A DNA stretch of 64,000 nucleotides from Solimonas flava DSM 18980 (lineage in GTDB: Bacteria > Pseudomonadota > Gammaproteobacteria > Nevskiales > Nevskiaceae). The stretch's first letter is position 1. Each line of letters opens with the position of its first letter. A program made the translations under genes and the position numbers. Under the pieces are notes generated by a model. The model was not told where the DNA came from. It did no database searches and saw nothing but the letters and a program-made list of their open reading frames with translations. The stretch lies in NCBI RefSeq assembly GCF_000426685.1, contig NZ_KE384553.1, positions 104,656 through 168,655 of the forward strand, written 5' to 3'. Below, one piece after another: positions 9,453-19,638 of the stretch.

Positions 9453-11123
9453 TCAGCCGCCGAGAATGCCGGGCAGGTCGAGATGCTTTTCCCGCGCGCA
9501 GTCGAGCGCGATGTCATAGCCGGCATCGGCATGGCGCATCACGCCGGTGGCCGGGTCGTTCCACAGCACGCGCGCGAGCCGTGCATCGGCCTCGGCCGTT
9601 CCGTCGCAGACGATGACCATGCCGGCGTGCTGCGAGAAGCCCATGCCGACGCCGCCGCCGTGATGCAGCGACACCCAGGTCGCTCCCGAGGCGGTGTTCA
9701 GCAGCGCATTGAGCAGCGGCCAGTCGGAGACCGCATCCGAGCCGTCCTGCATCGCCTCGGTTTCCCGGTTCGGCGACGCGACCGAGCCCGAGTCGAGGTG
9801 GTCGCGGCCGATCACGATCGGCGCCTTCAGTTCACCCGAAGCCACCATCTGATTGAAGGCGCGGCCGAGACGGTCGCGATCGCCGAGGCCGACCCAGCAG
9901 ATGCGCGCCGGCAGGCCCTGGAAGTGAATGCGCGCGCGCGCCATGTCGAGCCAGTTGTGCAGATGCGGATCATCCGGGATCAGCTCCTTGACCTTCTGAT
10001 CGGTCTTGTAGATGTCTTCGGGATCTCCGGACAGCGCCGCCCAGCGGAACGGGCCGACGCCGCGGCAGAACAGGGGGCGGATATACGCCGGCACGAAGCC
10101 GGGGAAGGCGAAGGCATCCTTCACGCCGCGATCGAGCGCGACCTGGCGGATGTTGTTGCCGTAGTCGAAGGTCGGGATGCCCTGCTTGTGGAACTCGAGC
10201 ATCGCGCGGACGTGGATCGCCATCGAGTCCTTCGCGGCTTCGGCGACGGCGGCCGGTTCGGTCGCGCGCTGTGCTTCCCATTCCTCGACCGACCAGCCGA
10301 TCGGCAGGTAGCCGTTGACCGGGTCGTGGGCCGAAGTCTGGTCGGTCACGGCATCCGGCTTCACGCCGCGGCGCAACAGCTCCGGCAGCACTTCGGCCGC
10401 GTTGCCGCGCAACGCGACCGAGATCGCCTTGCCGGTCTTCTTCGCGTCATCGAGGATCGCCAGTGCTTCGTCGAGGTCCTTGGCGCAAACGTCGACATAG
10501 CCGGTGCGCAGGCGGAAGTCGATGCTCGACTGCCGGCATTCGATCGCCAGGCAGCTGGCGCCGGCCATCGTCGCGGCGAGCGGCTGGGCGCCGCCCATGC
10601 CGCCGAGGCCGGCGGTCAGGATCCAGCGGCCCTTCAGGCTGCCGTCGTAGTGGCGGCGACCCATTTCGACGAAGGTTTCGTAGGTGCCCTGGACGATGCC
10701 CTGCGAGCCGATGTAGATCCACGAGCCGGCCGTCATCTGGCCGTACATCATCAGGCCCTTCTGATCGAGCTCGCTGAAGTGCTCCCAGTTTGCCCAGTGC
10801 GGCACGAGATTGGAGTTGGCGATCAGCACGCGCGGCGCGTCGCGGTGCGTGCGGAACACGCCGACCGGCTTGCCGGATTGCACGAGCAGCGTCTCGTCGT
10901 CGCCGAGACGCTTTAGCGTCGCAACGATGCGGTCGAAGCTCTCCCAGTCGCGTGCGGCGCGGCCGATCCCGCCGTAGACGACCAGTTCCTCGGGACGCTC
11001 GGCGACGTCCGGATCGAGGTTGTTCATCAGCATGCGCAGCGGCGCTTCCGTGAGCCAGCTGCGGGCACTCAGCGTCGATCCGTGCGGAGCTCGGATAACG
11101 CGCGACTTGTCGATTCGAAGCAT
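9453..11123 (-). CDS. hutU: Urocanate hydratase
   Basis: 556 residues, cytoplasmic. It converts urocanate to 4-imidazolone-5-propionate, step two of histidine breakdown, using tightly bound NAD+ as an electrophile. The glycine-rich NAD+ motif [10 protein letters not shown] spans residues 171-180, and the conserved [10 protein letters not shown] with the active-region Cys lies near 410. ATG at 11123 is preferred because AGGTGG lies 5 nt upstream; an in-frame GTG at 11132 would overlap that site. The length matches the roughly 557-residue family standard. It lies 30 bp downstream of hutG. Confidence 0.97.
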   Translation of the reverse strand: MLRIDKSRVIRAPHGSTLSARSWLTEAPLRMLMNNLDPDVAERPEELVVYGGIGRAARDWESFDRIVATLKRLGDDETLLVQSGKPVGVFRTHRDAPRVLIANSNLVPHWANWEHFSELDQKGLMMYGQMTAGSWIYIGSQGIVQGTYETFVEMGRRHYDGSLKGRWILTAGLGGMGGAQPLAATMAGASCLAIECRQSSIDFRLRTGYVDVCAKDLDEALAILDDAKKTGKAISVALRGNAAEVLPELLRRGVKPDAVTDQTSAHDPVNGYLPIGWSVEEWEAQRATEPAAVAEAAKDSMAIHVRAMLEFHKQGIPTFDYGNNIRQVALDRGVKDAFAFPGFVPAYIRPLFCRGVGPFRWAALSGDPEDIYKTDQKVKELIPDDPHLHNWLDMARARIHFQGLPARICWVGLGDRDRLGRAFNQMVASGELKAPIVIGRDHLDSGSVASPNRETEAMQDGSDAVSDWPLLNALLNTASGATWVSLHHGGGVGMGFSQHAGMVIVCDGTAEADARLARVLWNDPATGVMRHADAGYDIALDCAREKHLDLPGILGG

Positions 11124-11153
11124 GTCTACCACCTGATGTTGAAGCCTTAATCT

Positions 11154-11984
11154 TTAGGCTGATGGGCTCTGGGCGAATTCGATGCAGCGAGCCAGCACGG
11201 TTTCCAGGACCGTGCGCAGCGGCATCGCGAAATCGGGCACGAACGGCGTCGGCCAGTTGTCCGGCGTCGGCGCGCTATCCGGCTCGCGCATGTAGCCTCG
11301 GCATCCGAGCTCCATTTGCAGAGCGTGGACGCCCGTCTCCGGCTGGCCGAAGGCGCGCGTGATGTAACCGCCCTTGAAGCGGCCGTTCACGACATGGCTG
11401 TAAGGCGTGCCGGCACAGACCGCGGCCACCGCGTCGCTGAGCGCCGCAGCGCAGGCGCGGCCATCGTTGCTGCCGATGTTGAACTGCGGCAGCTCGCCGT
11501 CGAACAGACGTGGAATGCGCGAGCGGATCGAATGGCAGTCGTAGATCACGACGCGCGGATGGCGCTCGCGCAGGCGCGAAATTTCTTCGCGCAGCGCGGT
11601 GTGGTAGGGATCGAAGTACCGGGCTCGTCGCCGGGCGATTTCGTCCGGCGTCAGCGGAGAGTCCGCCGGATAAAGCGGTTCGCCGTCGAAGGTCGTGGTC
11701 GGGCAGAGCTCGGTGGTGGCGAGCCCGGGATACAGGGAATGACCGGACGGATCGCGATTGACGTCGATGACGCTGCGCGACACCGACGTGTGGACGATGG
11801 TGGCGCCGAGGCCGGCGGCGAAGCCGTACAGCTGCGGCAGCCACCAGTCGGCGTCCTTGCGCGCCAGCCACGGCGACACGAAGCGCGCTTCGAGCTCGCG
11901 CAGATCGGTACCGGCGTGCGGGATGCTGAGCAACAGCGGCGCATCGCCGCGCGTAATGGACAGCCAGTCGGACATGCGGCTCAT
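11154..11984 (-). CDS. hutG: N-formylglutamate deformylase (amidohydrolase)
   Basis: 276 residues. It hydrolyses N-formyl-L-glutamate to glutamate and formate, the last step of the HutF-type pathway. The N-terminal LLLSIPHAG motif and the later YDCHSIRS motif supply the metal-binding residues of the FGase family (unrelated to the arginase-like HutG of Bacillus). The start overlaps the hutH stop in an ATGA, implying translational coupling. With hutF present in the cluster, this completes the five-step pathway. Confidence 0.95.
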   Translation of the reverse strand: MSRMSDWLSITRGDAPLLLSIPHAGTDLRELEARFVSPWLARKDADWWLPQLYGFAAGLGATIVHTSVSRSVIDVNRDPSGHSLYPGLATTELCPTTTFDGEPLYPADSPLTPDEIARRRARYFDPYHTALREEISRLRERHPRVVIYDCHSIRSRIPRLFDGELPQFNIGSNDGRACAAALSDAVAAVCAGTPYSHVVNGRFKGGYITRAFGQPETGVHALQMELGCRGYMREPDSAPTPDNWPTPFVPDFAMPLRTVLETVLARCIEFAQSPSA

Positions 11985-13519
11985 GCCTCCAGCAAGACCT
12001 GCGGCAGCGGCACGCCGGCTGCGGACGCGATCGAGCCGCTGCGCACGAGCGCGATCGCTTCCTCCATGTCCGGATGCATGTAGCGGTCGTTGTCGAGCAT
12101 CGGTACGCGTGCACGCAGTGCCGTACGCGCAGATTCAAGCGGGACGCTGGATTTGAGCGGGCTGCGGAAATCGCAGGCCTGCGCCGCCATCAGCAGCTCG
12201 ATGGCGATGACCGCGGTTGCATTCTCGATCATCGGCAGCACGCGACGCGCGCCGTGCGCCGCCATCGATACGTGGTCTTCCTGGTTCGCCGAAGTCGGGA
12301 TGGAGTCGACGCTGGCCGGGTAGGCGCGCTGCTTGTTCTCGGACACGAGCGCGGCGGCCGTCACCTGCGGGATCATGAATCCGGAATTGAGGCCTGGCCG
12401 CGGCGTCAGGAAGGCGGGCAAGCCGGAGAGCGCCGGGTCGATCAGCATCGCGATGCGGCGTTCCGCCAGAGAGCCGATCTCGCAGACGGCGATGGCGATC
12501 ATGTCGGCGGCGAAGGCGACGGGCTCCGCGTGGAAGTTGCCGCCGGATAGCGCCTCGCCAGTCTCGGCGAAGATCAGTGGATTGTCCGAAACGCCGTTGG
12601 CCTCGGTGGCGAGGAAGCTGGCGGCGTGACGCAGCATGTCGAGGCACGCGCCCATCACCTGCGGTTGGCAGCGCAGGCAGTAAGGATCCTGCACGCGATC
12701 ATCGTCGACCAGATGCGAGGCGCGCAGTGCGCTGCCTGCCATCAGCTCGCGCAGCGCGGCGGCTGCCTCGATCTGGCCCTGATGGCGGCGCAGCGCGTGG
12801 ATGCGCGGGTCGAACGGCGTATCGGTGCCGCGAGCGGCATCGGTCGTAAGCGCGCCGGTGACCAGCGCCGACTGGAAGAGGACTTCCGCCTCGAACAGCG
12901 CGGCGAGGCAAACGGCCGTGGAGAACTGCGTGCCGTTCAGCAGTGCGAGCCCTTCCTTCGGGCCGAGCGTCAGCGGCTGCAGGCCGGCGGCGGCGAGCCC
13001 CTCGGTGGCGGGCACGCGTCCCGCGGGCGTATCCACTTCGCCGACGCCGATCATTGCCGCCGCCATGTGCGCCAGCGGCGCGAGGTCGCCGGACGCGCCG
13101 ACGGAGCCTTGCGACGGCACGACGGGAATGATGTTCGCCGACAGCAGGGCTTCGAGGAACGACAAGGTCCACGGCCGCACGCCGGACGCGCCCTGACCGA
13201 GGCTCGCCAGCTTGAGCGCCATCATCAGGCGGACGACGGGCGTCGGCAGCGGAGCACCGGTCCCCGCCGCGTGCGACAGCACGATGTTCTGCTGCAGGCG
13301 GTCGAGATCCGCGTCTTCGATGCGAACCGTCGCCAGCTTTCCGAATCCGGTATTGATGCCGTAAACCGGCTTGCCGTCGGCGAGGATGCGCGAGATCGCC
13401 GCAGCGCCGCTCTCCACGGCGCCGCGGCAGGAGGCGTCGAGTCTCGGGGTGGCGCCCCGATAGACCGCTCTCCAGTCGTCGAGCGACGTGAATCCAGGCT
13501 TCAAAGCAATCGTGATCAT
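11981..13519 (-). CDS. hutH: Histidine ammonia-lyase
   Basis: 512 residues. It deaminates L-histidine to trans-urocanate, the committing step. The Ala-Ser-Gly triad that cyclises into the MIO electrophile is at residues 142-144 within [13 protein letters not shown], the same numbering as in the Pseudomonas putida enzyme. GINTGFG at 54-60 carries the conserved active-site Tyr loop. Both ends overlap neighbours by 4 bp (hutI upstream, hutG downstream), so the three genes are coupled. Confidence 0.97.
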   Translation of the reverse strand: MITIALKPGFTSLDDWRAVYRGATPRLDASCRGAVESGAAAISRILADGKPVYGINTGFGKLATVRIEDADLDRLQQNIVLSHAAGTGAPLPTPVVRLMMALKLASLGQGASGVRPWTLSFLEALLSANIIPVVPSQGSVGASGDLAPLAHMAAAMIGVGEVDTPAGRVPATEGLAAAGLQPLTLGPKEGLALLNGTQFSTAVCLAALFEAEVLFQSALVTGALTTDAARGTDTPFDPRIHALRRHQGQIEAAAALRELMAGSALRASHLVDDDRVQDPYCLRCQPQVMGACLDMLRHAASFLATEANGVSDNPLIFAETGEALSGGNFHAEPVAFAADMIAIAVCEIGSLAERRIAMLIDPALSGLPAFLTPRPGLNSGFMIPQVTAAALVSENKQRAYPASVDSIPTSANQEDHVSMAAHGARRVLPMIENATAVIAIELLMAAQACDFRSPLKSSVPLESARTALRARVPMLDNDRYMHPDMEEAIALVRSGSIASAAGVPLPQVLLEA

Positions 13520-14754
13520 CGACCTCTCCAGATACGGGAATGCAGGGGATTGAAGCCCATGCGGTAGACGAGCTCTGCCGGGGCTTCGATGTTCCAGATG
13601 GCGAAGTCGGCAAGCTTGCCGGCTTCAAGGGTTCCGACGTCGCGTTCCATGCCGAGCGCACGCGCCGCGTGCCGCGTCGTGCCCAGCAGGCACTCGCCGA
13701 CCGTGAGACGGAACTGCGTGGCGGCCATGTTCATGGCAAGCAGCAGTGACGTCAGCGGCGAGGTGCCGGGGTTCGAATCGGTCGAGACGGCGATGGCGAC
13801 GCGGTACTGCCGCAGCAGCTCAACGGGCGGCGGCGTCTTCTCGCGCAGGAAATAGAACGCGCCGGGCAGGAGGACGGCGACGGTGCCGGCGCGGGCGAGT
13901 GCTTCGGCGCCGGCTTCATCAGTGAATTCGAGGTGGTCCGCCGACAGTGCGCGGTGCTCCGCGGCGAGCCGGGCACCGCCCAGGTTGGACAGCTGATCGG
14001 CATGGAGACGCACGCGCAGCCCGAGCGCAGTCGCGGCTGCGAAGAGGCGCGCGATCTGTTCTGGGGAGAAGGCGATGCTCTCGCAGAAGCCGTCCACCGA
14101 ATCGACGAGACCTTCTTCGGCGAGCGCCGGCAGCATCTCTGTGATCAGACGGTCGATGTAGGCATCGGCATTGCCGGCCATTTCGGGTGGCACGGCGTGG
14201 GCGCCGAGAAAACTCGTGTGCACATGGATCGGGCGCAGCCTCGCCAATTCTCTCGCGGCGCTCAGCATTCGCCGCTCGCTGTCGAGGTCGAGACCGTATC
14301 CGGACTTGATCTCGATCGTCGTCACGCCTTCGGCGATCAGTGCATCAAGACGCGGCAGCGCTACAGCGACGAGATCGGCCGCGGACGCCGCGCGAGTCGC
14401 ACGCAAGGTCGAAACAATGCCACCGCCGGCCGCAGCAATCTGCTGGTAGGTCGCGCCGCGCAGCCGCAACTCGAATTCCGCTGCGCGGTTGCCGCCGTAG
14501 ATCAGGTGTGTGTGGCAATCGACGAGTCCTGGCGTGATCCAGCGGCCTGCGCAGTCGATGACGTTGGCCCGTTCGGCAGCGTGAAGCGGCAGCTCGGACT
14601 CTGGCCCGGCGAAGATGATGCGTTCGCCGCGGGTCAAGATCGCGCCCTGTGGCACGACCCCGATGCCGCCTGCGCTGTCGGCCATGGTGGCGAGCCTCGC
14701 GTTGCGCCATAGGCGTTCTTGCGAGTGACGCTGAGTGATCGTCCCGGTGGTCAT
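13516..14754 (-). CDS. hutI: Imidazolonepropionase
   Basis: 412 residues, metal-dependent amidohydrolase. It opens the imidazolone ring to give N-formimino-L-glutamate. [10 protein letters not shown] (metal-binding His81 and His83) is the classic family signature, with [11 protein letters not shown] and a late STDSNPGT motif carrying the metal Asp. It is the first gene of the leftward hut operon and starts 109 bp from the divergent hutF. Confidence 0.96.
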   Translation of the reverse strand: MTTGTITQRHSQERLWRNARLATMADSAGGIGVVPQGAILTRGERIIFAGPESELPLHAAERANVIDCAGRWITPGLVDCHTHLIYGGNRAAEFELRLRGATYQQIAAAGGGIVSTLRATRAASAADLVAVALPRLDALIAEGVTTIEIKSGYGLDLDSERRMLSAARELARLRPIHVHTSFLGAHAVPPEMAGNADAYIDRLITEMLPALAEEGLVDSVDGFCESIAFSPEQIARLFAAATALGLRVRLHADQLSNLGGARLAAEHRALSADHLEFTDEAGAEALARAGTVAVLLPGAFYFLREKTPPPVELLRQYRVAIAVSTDSNPGTSPLTSLLLAMNMAATQFRLTVGECLLGTTRHAARALGMERDVGTLEAGKLADFAIWNIEAPAELVYRMGFNPLHSRIWRGR

Positions 14755-14797
14755 TTCAAAACAGCTTCCGCAAAAATTCGGCAGTCACTTTCTGTCG

Positions 14798-14817
14798 TTA
14801 ATGTATAGTCATATAAT
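14798..14817 (+). promoter_or_regulatory. hutF promoter -10 and overlapping candidate HutC operator
   Basis: The 108-bp hutI/hutF intergenic region is AT-rich against its surroundings. It holds a perfect TATAAT (14812-14817) about 45 bp before the hutF start. Directly abutting it is TTAATGTATAGTCAT (14798-14812). This contains the TGTATA half-site style of HutC/GntR operators with an imperfect ATG...CAT dyad. A near-identical copy occurs at 18079-18093. Control by HutC is inferred from family knowledge and position. Confidence 0.6.
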
Positions 14818-14862
14818 CATGGAAAGCAAGTGTGTCTACCGGCGGCGACGGAGTTCGAATCG

Positions 14863-16218
14863 ATGACTGTCCTGTATGCGGAAAATCTGCTGAGCGCCGA
14901 AGGCTGGGTGAAGTCGGTGCGTCTTCTTGTGGCAGGACAGCGGATTGCGGATATTCAGGTCGGCGTGCCCGCGGAGCCTGGCGATGAGCGCCATGCCGTC
15001 ATCGTTCCCGCACTGTCGAATCTTCACAGCCACGCGTTTCAGCGCGGCATGGCGGGGCTGGCCGAGGTGCGCGGATCGTCGACCGACAATTTCTGGAGTT
15101 GGCGCGAACTCATGTACCGCTTCGCGTCGCGCATGTCGCCGGAGCAACTGGAAGCGATCGCGGCCCAGGCCTACATGGAGATGCTGGAGGCCGGTTTCTG
15201 CAGGGTGGGGGAATTCCACTATCTTCATCACGACATCGACGGGAGGCGATTCGCGGATCCCGGCGAAATGGCGGCGCGTATCGTGCGCGCTGCCGGGATG
15301 ACGGGTCTCCATCTCACGCTGCTGCCGGTGTTCTATGCGCATTCCTCCTTCGGCGGAAAGGCGCCGAGCCCGGCGCAGAACCGTTTCGTTCATGACCTGG
15401 ACGGCTATGCGCGTTTGGTCGATCGCTGTCGCGAACTGGTGGCGACGACGAGCCACGGCGTCGTTGGCGTGGCGCCGCACAGCCTGCGTGCGGTGACGCC
15501 GGAGGAGCTCGACCGGGTCGTGCGTCTGCTGCCGGGCGCCCCCGTCCATATCCACATCGCCGAGCAACTCGGCGAAGTTCGCGATTGCGTCGCCTGGGCA
15601 GGCTCGCGTCCGGTGCGCTGGCTGCTTGATCACGCGCCGGTCGATCCACGCTGGTGTCTGGTGCATGCGACCCATATCGACAGGGACGAAATCGCAGGCA
15701 TCGCCCGCAGCGGCGCGAGCGTCGGCCTGTGCCCGGTAACAGAGGCGAATCTCGGTGACGGGATATTCCCTGTGCTGGAGTTCCTTGCCGAAGGCGGGCG
15801 CTTTGGCGTAGGGACCGACTCGAACGTCTGCATCAGTCTGGCCGGTGAGCTTTCTCTGCTTGAATACTCGCAACGACTTTCGCGTAAAGTTCGCAACGTC
15901 GTCAGTCTGGGAGGACATTCGACCGGCATGACCCTGTACCGGCAGGCGCTGGACGGCGGTGCTCGGTCGCTCGGTGCCGCACCGGCTGGTCTTGCCGAAG
16001 GCGCCGTAGCTGACTTCGTGAGTCTGTCCCTGGACGAGCCGGCAATGGAGTGCCGCGTCGGTGATGCCGTGCTCGACTCTTGGCTCTTTGCCAGTACCGG
16101 CGGCGTCGTGGACAGTGTCTGGGTGGGTGGTGAGAAGCTGGTCGAAGGTGGCCGGCATCGGCATCGGGACCGGGTGCGCAGCGTTTACAGCAAAGCGATA
16201 AGGGAGTTGTGCGCTTGA
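14863..16218 (+). CDS. hutF: Formimidoylglutamate deiminase
   Basis: 451 residues, amidohydrolase superfamily. It deiminates N-formimino-L-glutamate to N-formyl-L-glutamate and ammonia, feeding HutG. LHSHAFQRGMAG carries the metal-binding His55 and His57, RGSSTDNFWSWRE is diagnostic for HutF, and GTDSNVC carries the catalytic-metal Asp. ATG 14863 is preferred (GGAG upstream, family-like N-terminus MTVLYAENLL). A start at 14830 would add residues not seen in the family. It shares a regulatory region with hutI and overlaps hutC by 10 bp. Confidence 0.95.
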   Translation: MTVLYAENLLSAEGWVKSVRLLVAGQRIADIQVGVPAEPGDERHAVIVPALSNLHSHAFQRGMAGLAEVRGSSTDNFWSWRELMYRFASRMSPEQLEAIAAQAYMEMLEAGFCRVGEFHYLHHDIDGRRFADPGEMAARIVRAAGMTGLHLTLLPVFYAHSSFGGKAPSPAQNRFVHDLDGYARLVDRCRELVATTSHGVVGVAPHSLRAVTPEELDRVVRLLPGAPVHIHIAEQLGEVRDCVAWAGSRPVRWLLDHAPVDPRWCLVHATHIDRDEIAGIARSGASVGLCPVTEANLGDGIFPVLEFLAEGGRFGVGTDSNVCISLAGELSLLEYSQRLSRKVRNVVSLGGHSTGMTLYRQALDGGARSLGAAPAGLAEGAVADFVSLSLDEPAMECRVGDAVLDSWLFASTGGVVDSVWVGGEKLVEGGRHRHRDRVRSVYSKAIRELCA

Positions 16219-17009
16219 AGGAAAAGAGGAAGCAGGTGGGCAAGCCGAAGCCGGGTTCCGCTCGCGGCGAAGGGCGTGCCGATCGCGGACTCACTTCGCT
16301 GCACCAGCGCATTCTTTCGGACATCCAGGGCAACATCATGTCGGGGCGCTGGGAGCCCGGGCAACGAATTCCCGTCGAGCACGAGTTGATGCTGCAGTAC
16401 GGTTGCTCGCGGATGACGGTCAACAAAGTGCTGACGCAGCTTGCCCGCGAAGGCATCATCGAGCGTCGACGCAAGGTCGGCAGTTTCGTGTGCCGGCCGC
16501 AGTCGCAGTCGGCGATTCTGCCGATCGCGGACATCAAGCTGGAGGTTGAAGCGCTTGGCCTCCCGTATCGCTTCGAGATCCTGCAGCGGCACAAACGGCG
16601 AGCGACCCGTGCGGACCGGACGCTGCTGCGCGCCGAGGAGGCTCTGCCCATGCTGGAGCTGGTTTGCCGGCATTTCGCCAAGGACGAGCCGTTCTGCGAC
16701 GAGTACCGGCTGATCAACCTCCAGGCGGTGCCGGGCGCGGCCGCCGAGGACTTTTCGCTCATATCTCCGGGTGCGTGGCTGCTCCGGCAGGTGCCGTGGA
16801 ACGAGGCGGAGAATCGCATTCGTGCGTCCGGCGCCGCCCCCGACGTGGCTGCACGGCTGAAGATCAAGTCGGGCAGCCCCTGTCTCATCGTCGAGCGCAC
16901 CACGCGCAGCATGGCGGCGGCGCCGATCACCTTTGTCCGGCTGACCTATCCGGGCAATCTCCACGAACTGGTCGCAACCTTCACCGCATTGACGTCCGCC
17001 ACCAAGTAG
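16209..17009 (+). CDS. hutC: Histidine utilisation repressor, GntR/HutC family
   Basis: 266 residues. An N-terminal winged helix (about 25-95, with the motif YGCSRMTVNKVLTQLAREG) is followed by a UTRA ligand-binding domain, where urocanate is the known inducer in this family. It starts at GTG 16209 inside the end of hutF. Its targets are probably the hutI/hutF intergenic region and possibly the motif copy at 18079. The gene is followed by a convergent LysR regulator only 38 bp away. Confidence 0.93.
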   Translation: MRLKEKRKQVGKPKPGSARGEGRADRGLTSLHQRILSDIQGNIMSGRWEPGQRIPVEHELMLQYGCSRMTVNKVLTQLAREGIIERRRKVGSFVCRPQSQSAILPIADIKLEVEALGLPYRFEILQRHKRRATRADRTLLRAEEALPMLELVCRHFAKDEPFCDEYRLINLQAVPGAAAEDFSLISPGAWLLRQVPWNEAENRIRASGAAPDVAARLKIKSGSPCLIVERTTRSMAAAPITFVRLTYPGNLHELVATFTALTSATK

Positions 17010-17047
17010 GCAGGACCGCCTCGACGCGGAAGCGGTGAGCCTGCAGT

Positions 17048-17998
17048 TCAGTCCGCCGAAAGGTGCTGCTGCTGATGGCCTGCGGCGACGAGCGCATTGC
17101 GGAAATCCGCGCAGGTGGGCAGATCCAGCGCGTCCCGTTCCCAGGCGAGGAAGTAGGGTTCAGGCAGCCTGAGGCGTCGATCGATCGGGGCAACCAGACG
17201 CCCGCTGCGGATCAGCTCGGCGACGATCGATATCTGGCCAAGCACGAATCCGGCGCCCTCTGCAGCCGCGTCGATGGCGGCGCCGGGCAGCGAAAACGAT
17301 AAGCGGCTGGCTCGCTTCGGCGGGCCGAGCCCGGCGGACCAGGCCCAGTCGGCCCAGGACGGCGGCGGCCGGTGTCGACTGTCCCAGGTGATATCGAGCA
17401 GCGGGGCGGCCAGCAGGTCGGCCTCATTCCCGACGGGATGCGCGCGCAAAAAGTCTGGGGAACAGACTGGCACCACTGCATCGCGGAACAATTCGGAGAA
17501 GCGATCGTAGCGGCGCACATCGGCGCCGTAGCAGAGTCGAAAATCGATGCCTTCATCCTGGAGTTCGGGTTCCTTCTCGGAGCCGATCAGGCGAAGGCTG
17601 ACCGTCGGATTGGCGCTACTCCATTCCAGCAGCGGGCGCTTCAGCCAGCTCCCGAGTGATGCGGGGGCGCTGAGCACGATGCCCTGCTTGCTGCGCGCCA
17701 CCTGCAGCCGGTGCTGGGCGTGGCGGAGTTCGTCGAAAGCGATCCGCACCTGCTCGTAGTAGAGGCGCCCCCAAGACGTCAGCGTCAGCGAGCGGCCATC
17801 GCGCTTCAGCAGCCTGACATTCAGTTCATTTTCTATCTTGCGCAGCTGCTGGCTCACCGCGCCGGACGATACCCCGAGTTCCTCGGCAGCGGCGGCGACG
17901 CTGCCGCGGCGGACGATCGCCTCGAAGGCCTGCACTGCCCGAACAGGGGGCAGCAGCGATGCGCTCGCCTCAGATTTGTCCTGCAGATGGTCAGACAT
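17048..17998 (-). CDS. LysR-type transcriptional regulator (GcvA-like)
   Basis: 316 residues. The N-terminal winged HTH (about 17-77) shows AFEAIVRRGSVAAAAEELG and VSQQLRKIENEL, followed by a periplasmic-binding-like effector domain. The wording PVRAVQAFE at the N-terminus and AAAEGAGFVLGQ near the end resembles GcvA/AmpR-type members. It diverges from the cytochrome c operon at 18188, with 189 bp between start codons, so control of that operon is the natural inference. The effector is unknown. Confidence 0.88.
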   Translation of the reverse strand: MSDHLQDKSEASASLLPPVRAVQAFEAIVRRGSVAAAAEELGVSSGAVSQQLRKIENELNVRLLKRDGRSLTLTSWGRLYYEQVRIAFDELRHAQHRLQVARSKQGIVLSAPASLGSWLKRPLLEWSSANPTVSLRLIGSEKEPELQDEGIDFRLCYGADVRRYDRFSELFRDAVVPVCSPDFLRAHPVGNEADLLAAPLLDITWDSRHRPPPSWADWAWSAGLGPPKRASRLSFSLPGAAIDAAAEGAGFVLGQISIVAELIRSGRLVAPIDRRLRLPEPYFLAWERDALDLPTCADFRNALVAAGHQQQHLSAD

Positions 17999-18078
17999 GG
18001 TGCGCGAAGCACAAGCATGTTGCGCGATTCATGTCGTGATCCGCCTTCCGTGTCTGGGCAAAAAGTGCCCTCTTTTTC

Positions 18079-18120
18079 TTAATGTACAGTCATTTCAATT
18101 GGTTTGTATAGACGTAATGA
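18079..18120 (+). promoter_or_regulatory. AT-rich promoter/operator between lysR and the cytochrome c operon
   Basis: It contains TTAATGTACAGTCAT (18079-18093), 14 of 15 identical to the element in the hut promoter. Further on is TTGTATAGACGTAAT (18104-18118), which shares TGTATAG and could supply a TATAGA -10. The region separates divergent genes. Which regulator binds, LysR or HutC, cannot be told from sequence. Confidence 0.5.
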
Positions 18121-18187
18121 ATTTGGGCGCGGAACTTGCTTTTAGGAGGCGGTCTGCGGCTTTCGTTCGGAACTGGGGGGGCGGTGA

Positions 18188-19420
18188 ATGTTCTTGGTGA
18201 GGCTTGTTTTCCGATTCATGCTGGGCTTTTCGTTGCTGGCTCCGCTTTCGGCGGTCGGGGCCGTGGCCGAGCTGGAGCGGGGCGAGTATCTGGTGCGCGC
18301 CGCCAATTGCGTCAGCTGCCATACCGTGCCCGGCGGCGCGGTACTCGGCGGTGGCGTGCCGTTCCCGACCGACTTCGGCACGATCTATTCGACCAACATC
18401 ACGCCGGATGTGGCGACCGGCATCGGCGGCTGGACCTTCGCGCAGTTCGACACGGCGATGCGGCGCGGTGTCCGGCCCGACGGTGAGCATCTCTATCCCG
18501 CGTTTCCTTACACGAATTTCACGAAGATCGACGAAGCGGACATGCGTGCGCTGTACGCGTACTTCATGAACCTCAAGCCGGTTCACGCGCCGCCGAAGGA
18601 CAACGAGCTGACATTTCCGTTCAGTCAGCGCGCACTGATGGGCTTTTGGAACACGCTGTTCCTGCATGAAGGAAAATTCATGCCGGATCCGAAGCGCTCC
18701 ACGCAGTGGAACCGCGGCGCCTATCTGGTCGAGGCGCTGGCCCACTGCAGCGCCTGCCATTCGCCGCGCAACCTGCTCGGCGCCGAGAAGAGCGGAGCCC
18801 TATATGCAGGCGGCTCCTTCTACGATCTCGACGAGGACCGTGGCCGCGTCGGACGCGGCGCGCCGAATCTGACGCCTTCGCCGAGCGGACTCGGCGCCTG
18901 GTCCGAAGACGACATCGCGTCGTATCTGAAGTCCGGGATCAGCACGCACGCGCGACTGATGGGCACGATGAACGAGGTGGTGCTGAACAGCACACGCTAT
19001 CTGTCGGACTCCGACACCCAAGCGATGGCGGCCTATCTGAAGAGCCTGTCGCCGGCGGGTGCGAAGCCCGGCAAGCCGAGCGAGAGGGTCATGGCGCTTG
19101 GCGCCAAGCAGTACGACATCCATTGCGGCACCTGCCATCTGCCGACCGGCCTCGGGTCCGCCGATACCGCGCCGCCGCTGGCCGGCAGTGCCTTCGCGCA
19201 GGCGCCCGATCCCTCGTCGCTGATCGATCTGGTCATCAACGGACCGCGCACGCCGCAGGAGGCGCCGTCGCTCGCGTGGCAGCGGCCCTGGCAGTCGATG
19301 AAACCGTTCAGGCAGAAGCTCAGCGATGAGCAGGCGGCGGCGCTGCTCACCTTCGTCCGCAATTCCTGGGGCAACGCCGCGCCCGCCGTCGAGCCGAAGG
19401 ACATCGATCGCATGAGGTGA
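18188..19420 (+). CDS. Triheme cytochrome c (alcohol dehydrogenase subunit-like)
   Basis: 410 residues, periplasmic electron carrier. After a signal peptide there are three CXXCH heme-c sites: CVSCH at 41-45, CSACH at 187-191 and CGTCH at 313-317. The spacing and motifs such as GTIYSTNITPD and FPYTNFTKI match the cytochrome subunit of membrane alcohol, aldehyde or gluconate dehydrogenases. The partner dehydrogenase (molybdopterin, flavin or PQQ type) is not in this window, so this cytochrome may accept electrons from another enzyme. It heads a rightward gene series and diverges from the LysR gene. Confidence 0.88.
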   Translation: MFLVRLVFRFMLGFSLLAPLSAVGAVAELERGEYLVRAANCVSCHTVPGGAVLGGGVPFPTDFGTIYSTNITPDVATGIGGWTFAQFDTAMRRGVRPDGEHLYPAFPYTNFTKIDEADMRALYAYFMNLKPVHAPPKDNELTFPFSQRALMGFWNTLFLHEGKFMPDPKRSTQWNRGAYLVEALAHCSACHSPRNLLGAEKSGALYAGGSFYDLDEDRGRVGRGAPNLTPSPSGLGAWSEDDIASYLKSGISTHARLMGTMNEVVLNSTRYLSDSDTQAMAAYLKSLSPAGAKPGKPSERVMALGAKQYDIHCGTCHLPTGLGSADTAPPLAGSAFAQAPDPSSLIDLVINGPRTPQEAPSLAWQRPWQSMKPFRQKLSDEQAAALLTFVRNSWGNAAPAVEPKDIDRMR

Positions 19421-19438
19421 GCGCGCGCGGGCCGTAGT

Positions 19439-19455
19439 GTTTAGCCCCGCTAAAC
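19439..19455. promoter_or_regulatory. Perfect 7-bp inverted repeat after the cytochrome gene
   Basis: GTTTAGC-CCC-GCTAAAC, 18 bp after the cytochrome stop codon and 64 bp before the small ORF. There is no T-run, so it is more likely an operator or RNA hairpin than a terminator. Confidence 0.4.
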
Positions 19456-19519
19456 CGTATCGATCCAGGTCTCATTGATCTGGTCTTGCCGGATCAACAA
19501 GCATTAAGGAAGGACATTC

Positions 19520-19636
19520 ATGGTTGCGCAGAACGTGATGTTGAAGCAGGACTCGGGATTCTTTGTTGTCGCGCAACGCCTGCCGCTGCTGTCCTGCATG
19601 CACGCGTCGATCGACGCCGCCGCGCGGAGCAGCTGA
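19520..19636 (+). CDS. Small ORF, 38 residues, coupled to the symporter gene
   Basis: ATG 19520 is preceded by a strong AAGGAAGG ribosome-binding site (6-nt spacing). The frame ends at TGA 19634-19636, two bases before the symporter ATG, in a different frame. The peptide begins MVAQNVMLKQDSGFF and ends IDAAARSS. I do not recognise it. Possibilities are a leader peptide controlling translation of the symporter, or a small functional peptide. The placement and ribosome site argue for real translation; the lack of family recognition keeps confidence moderate. Confidence 0.5.
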   Translation: MVAQNVMLKQDSGFFVVAQRLPLLSCMHASIDAAARSS

Positions 19637-19638
19637 CG

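Noticed and set aside
14830-14862. Upstream in-frame start for hutF
   Set aside because: It would add 11 residues not seen in the family and place the start about 13 bp from the TATAAT box, leaving almost no leader; ATG 14863 fits better.
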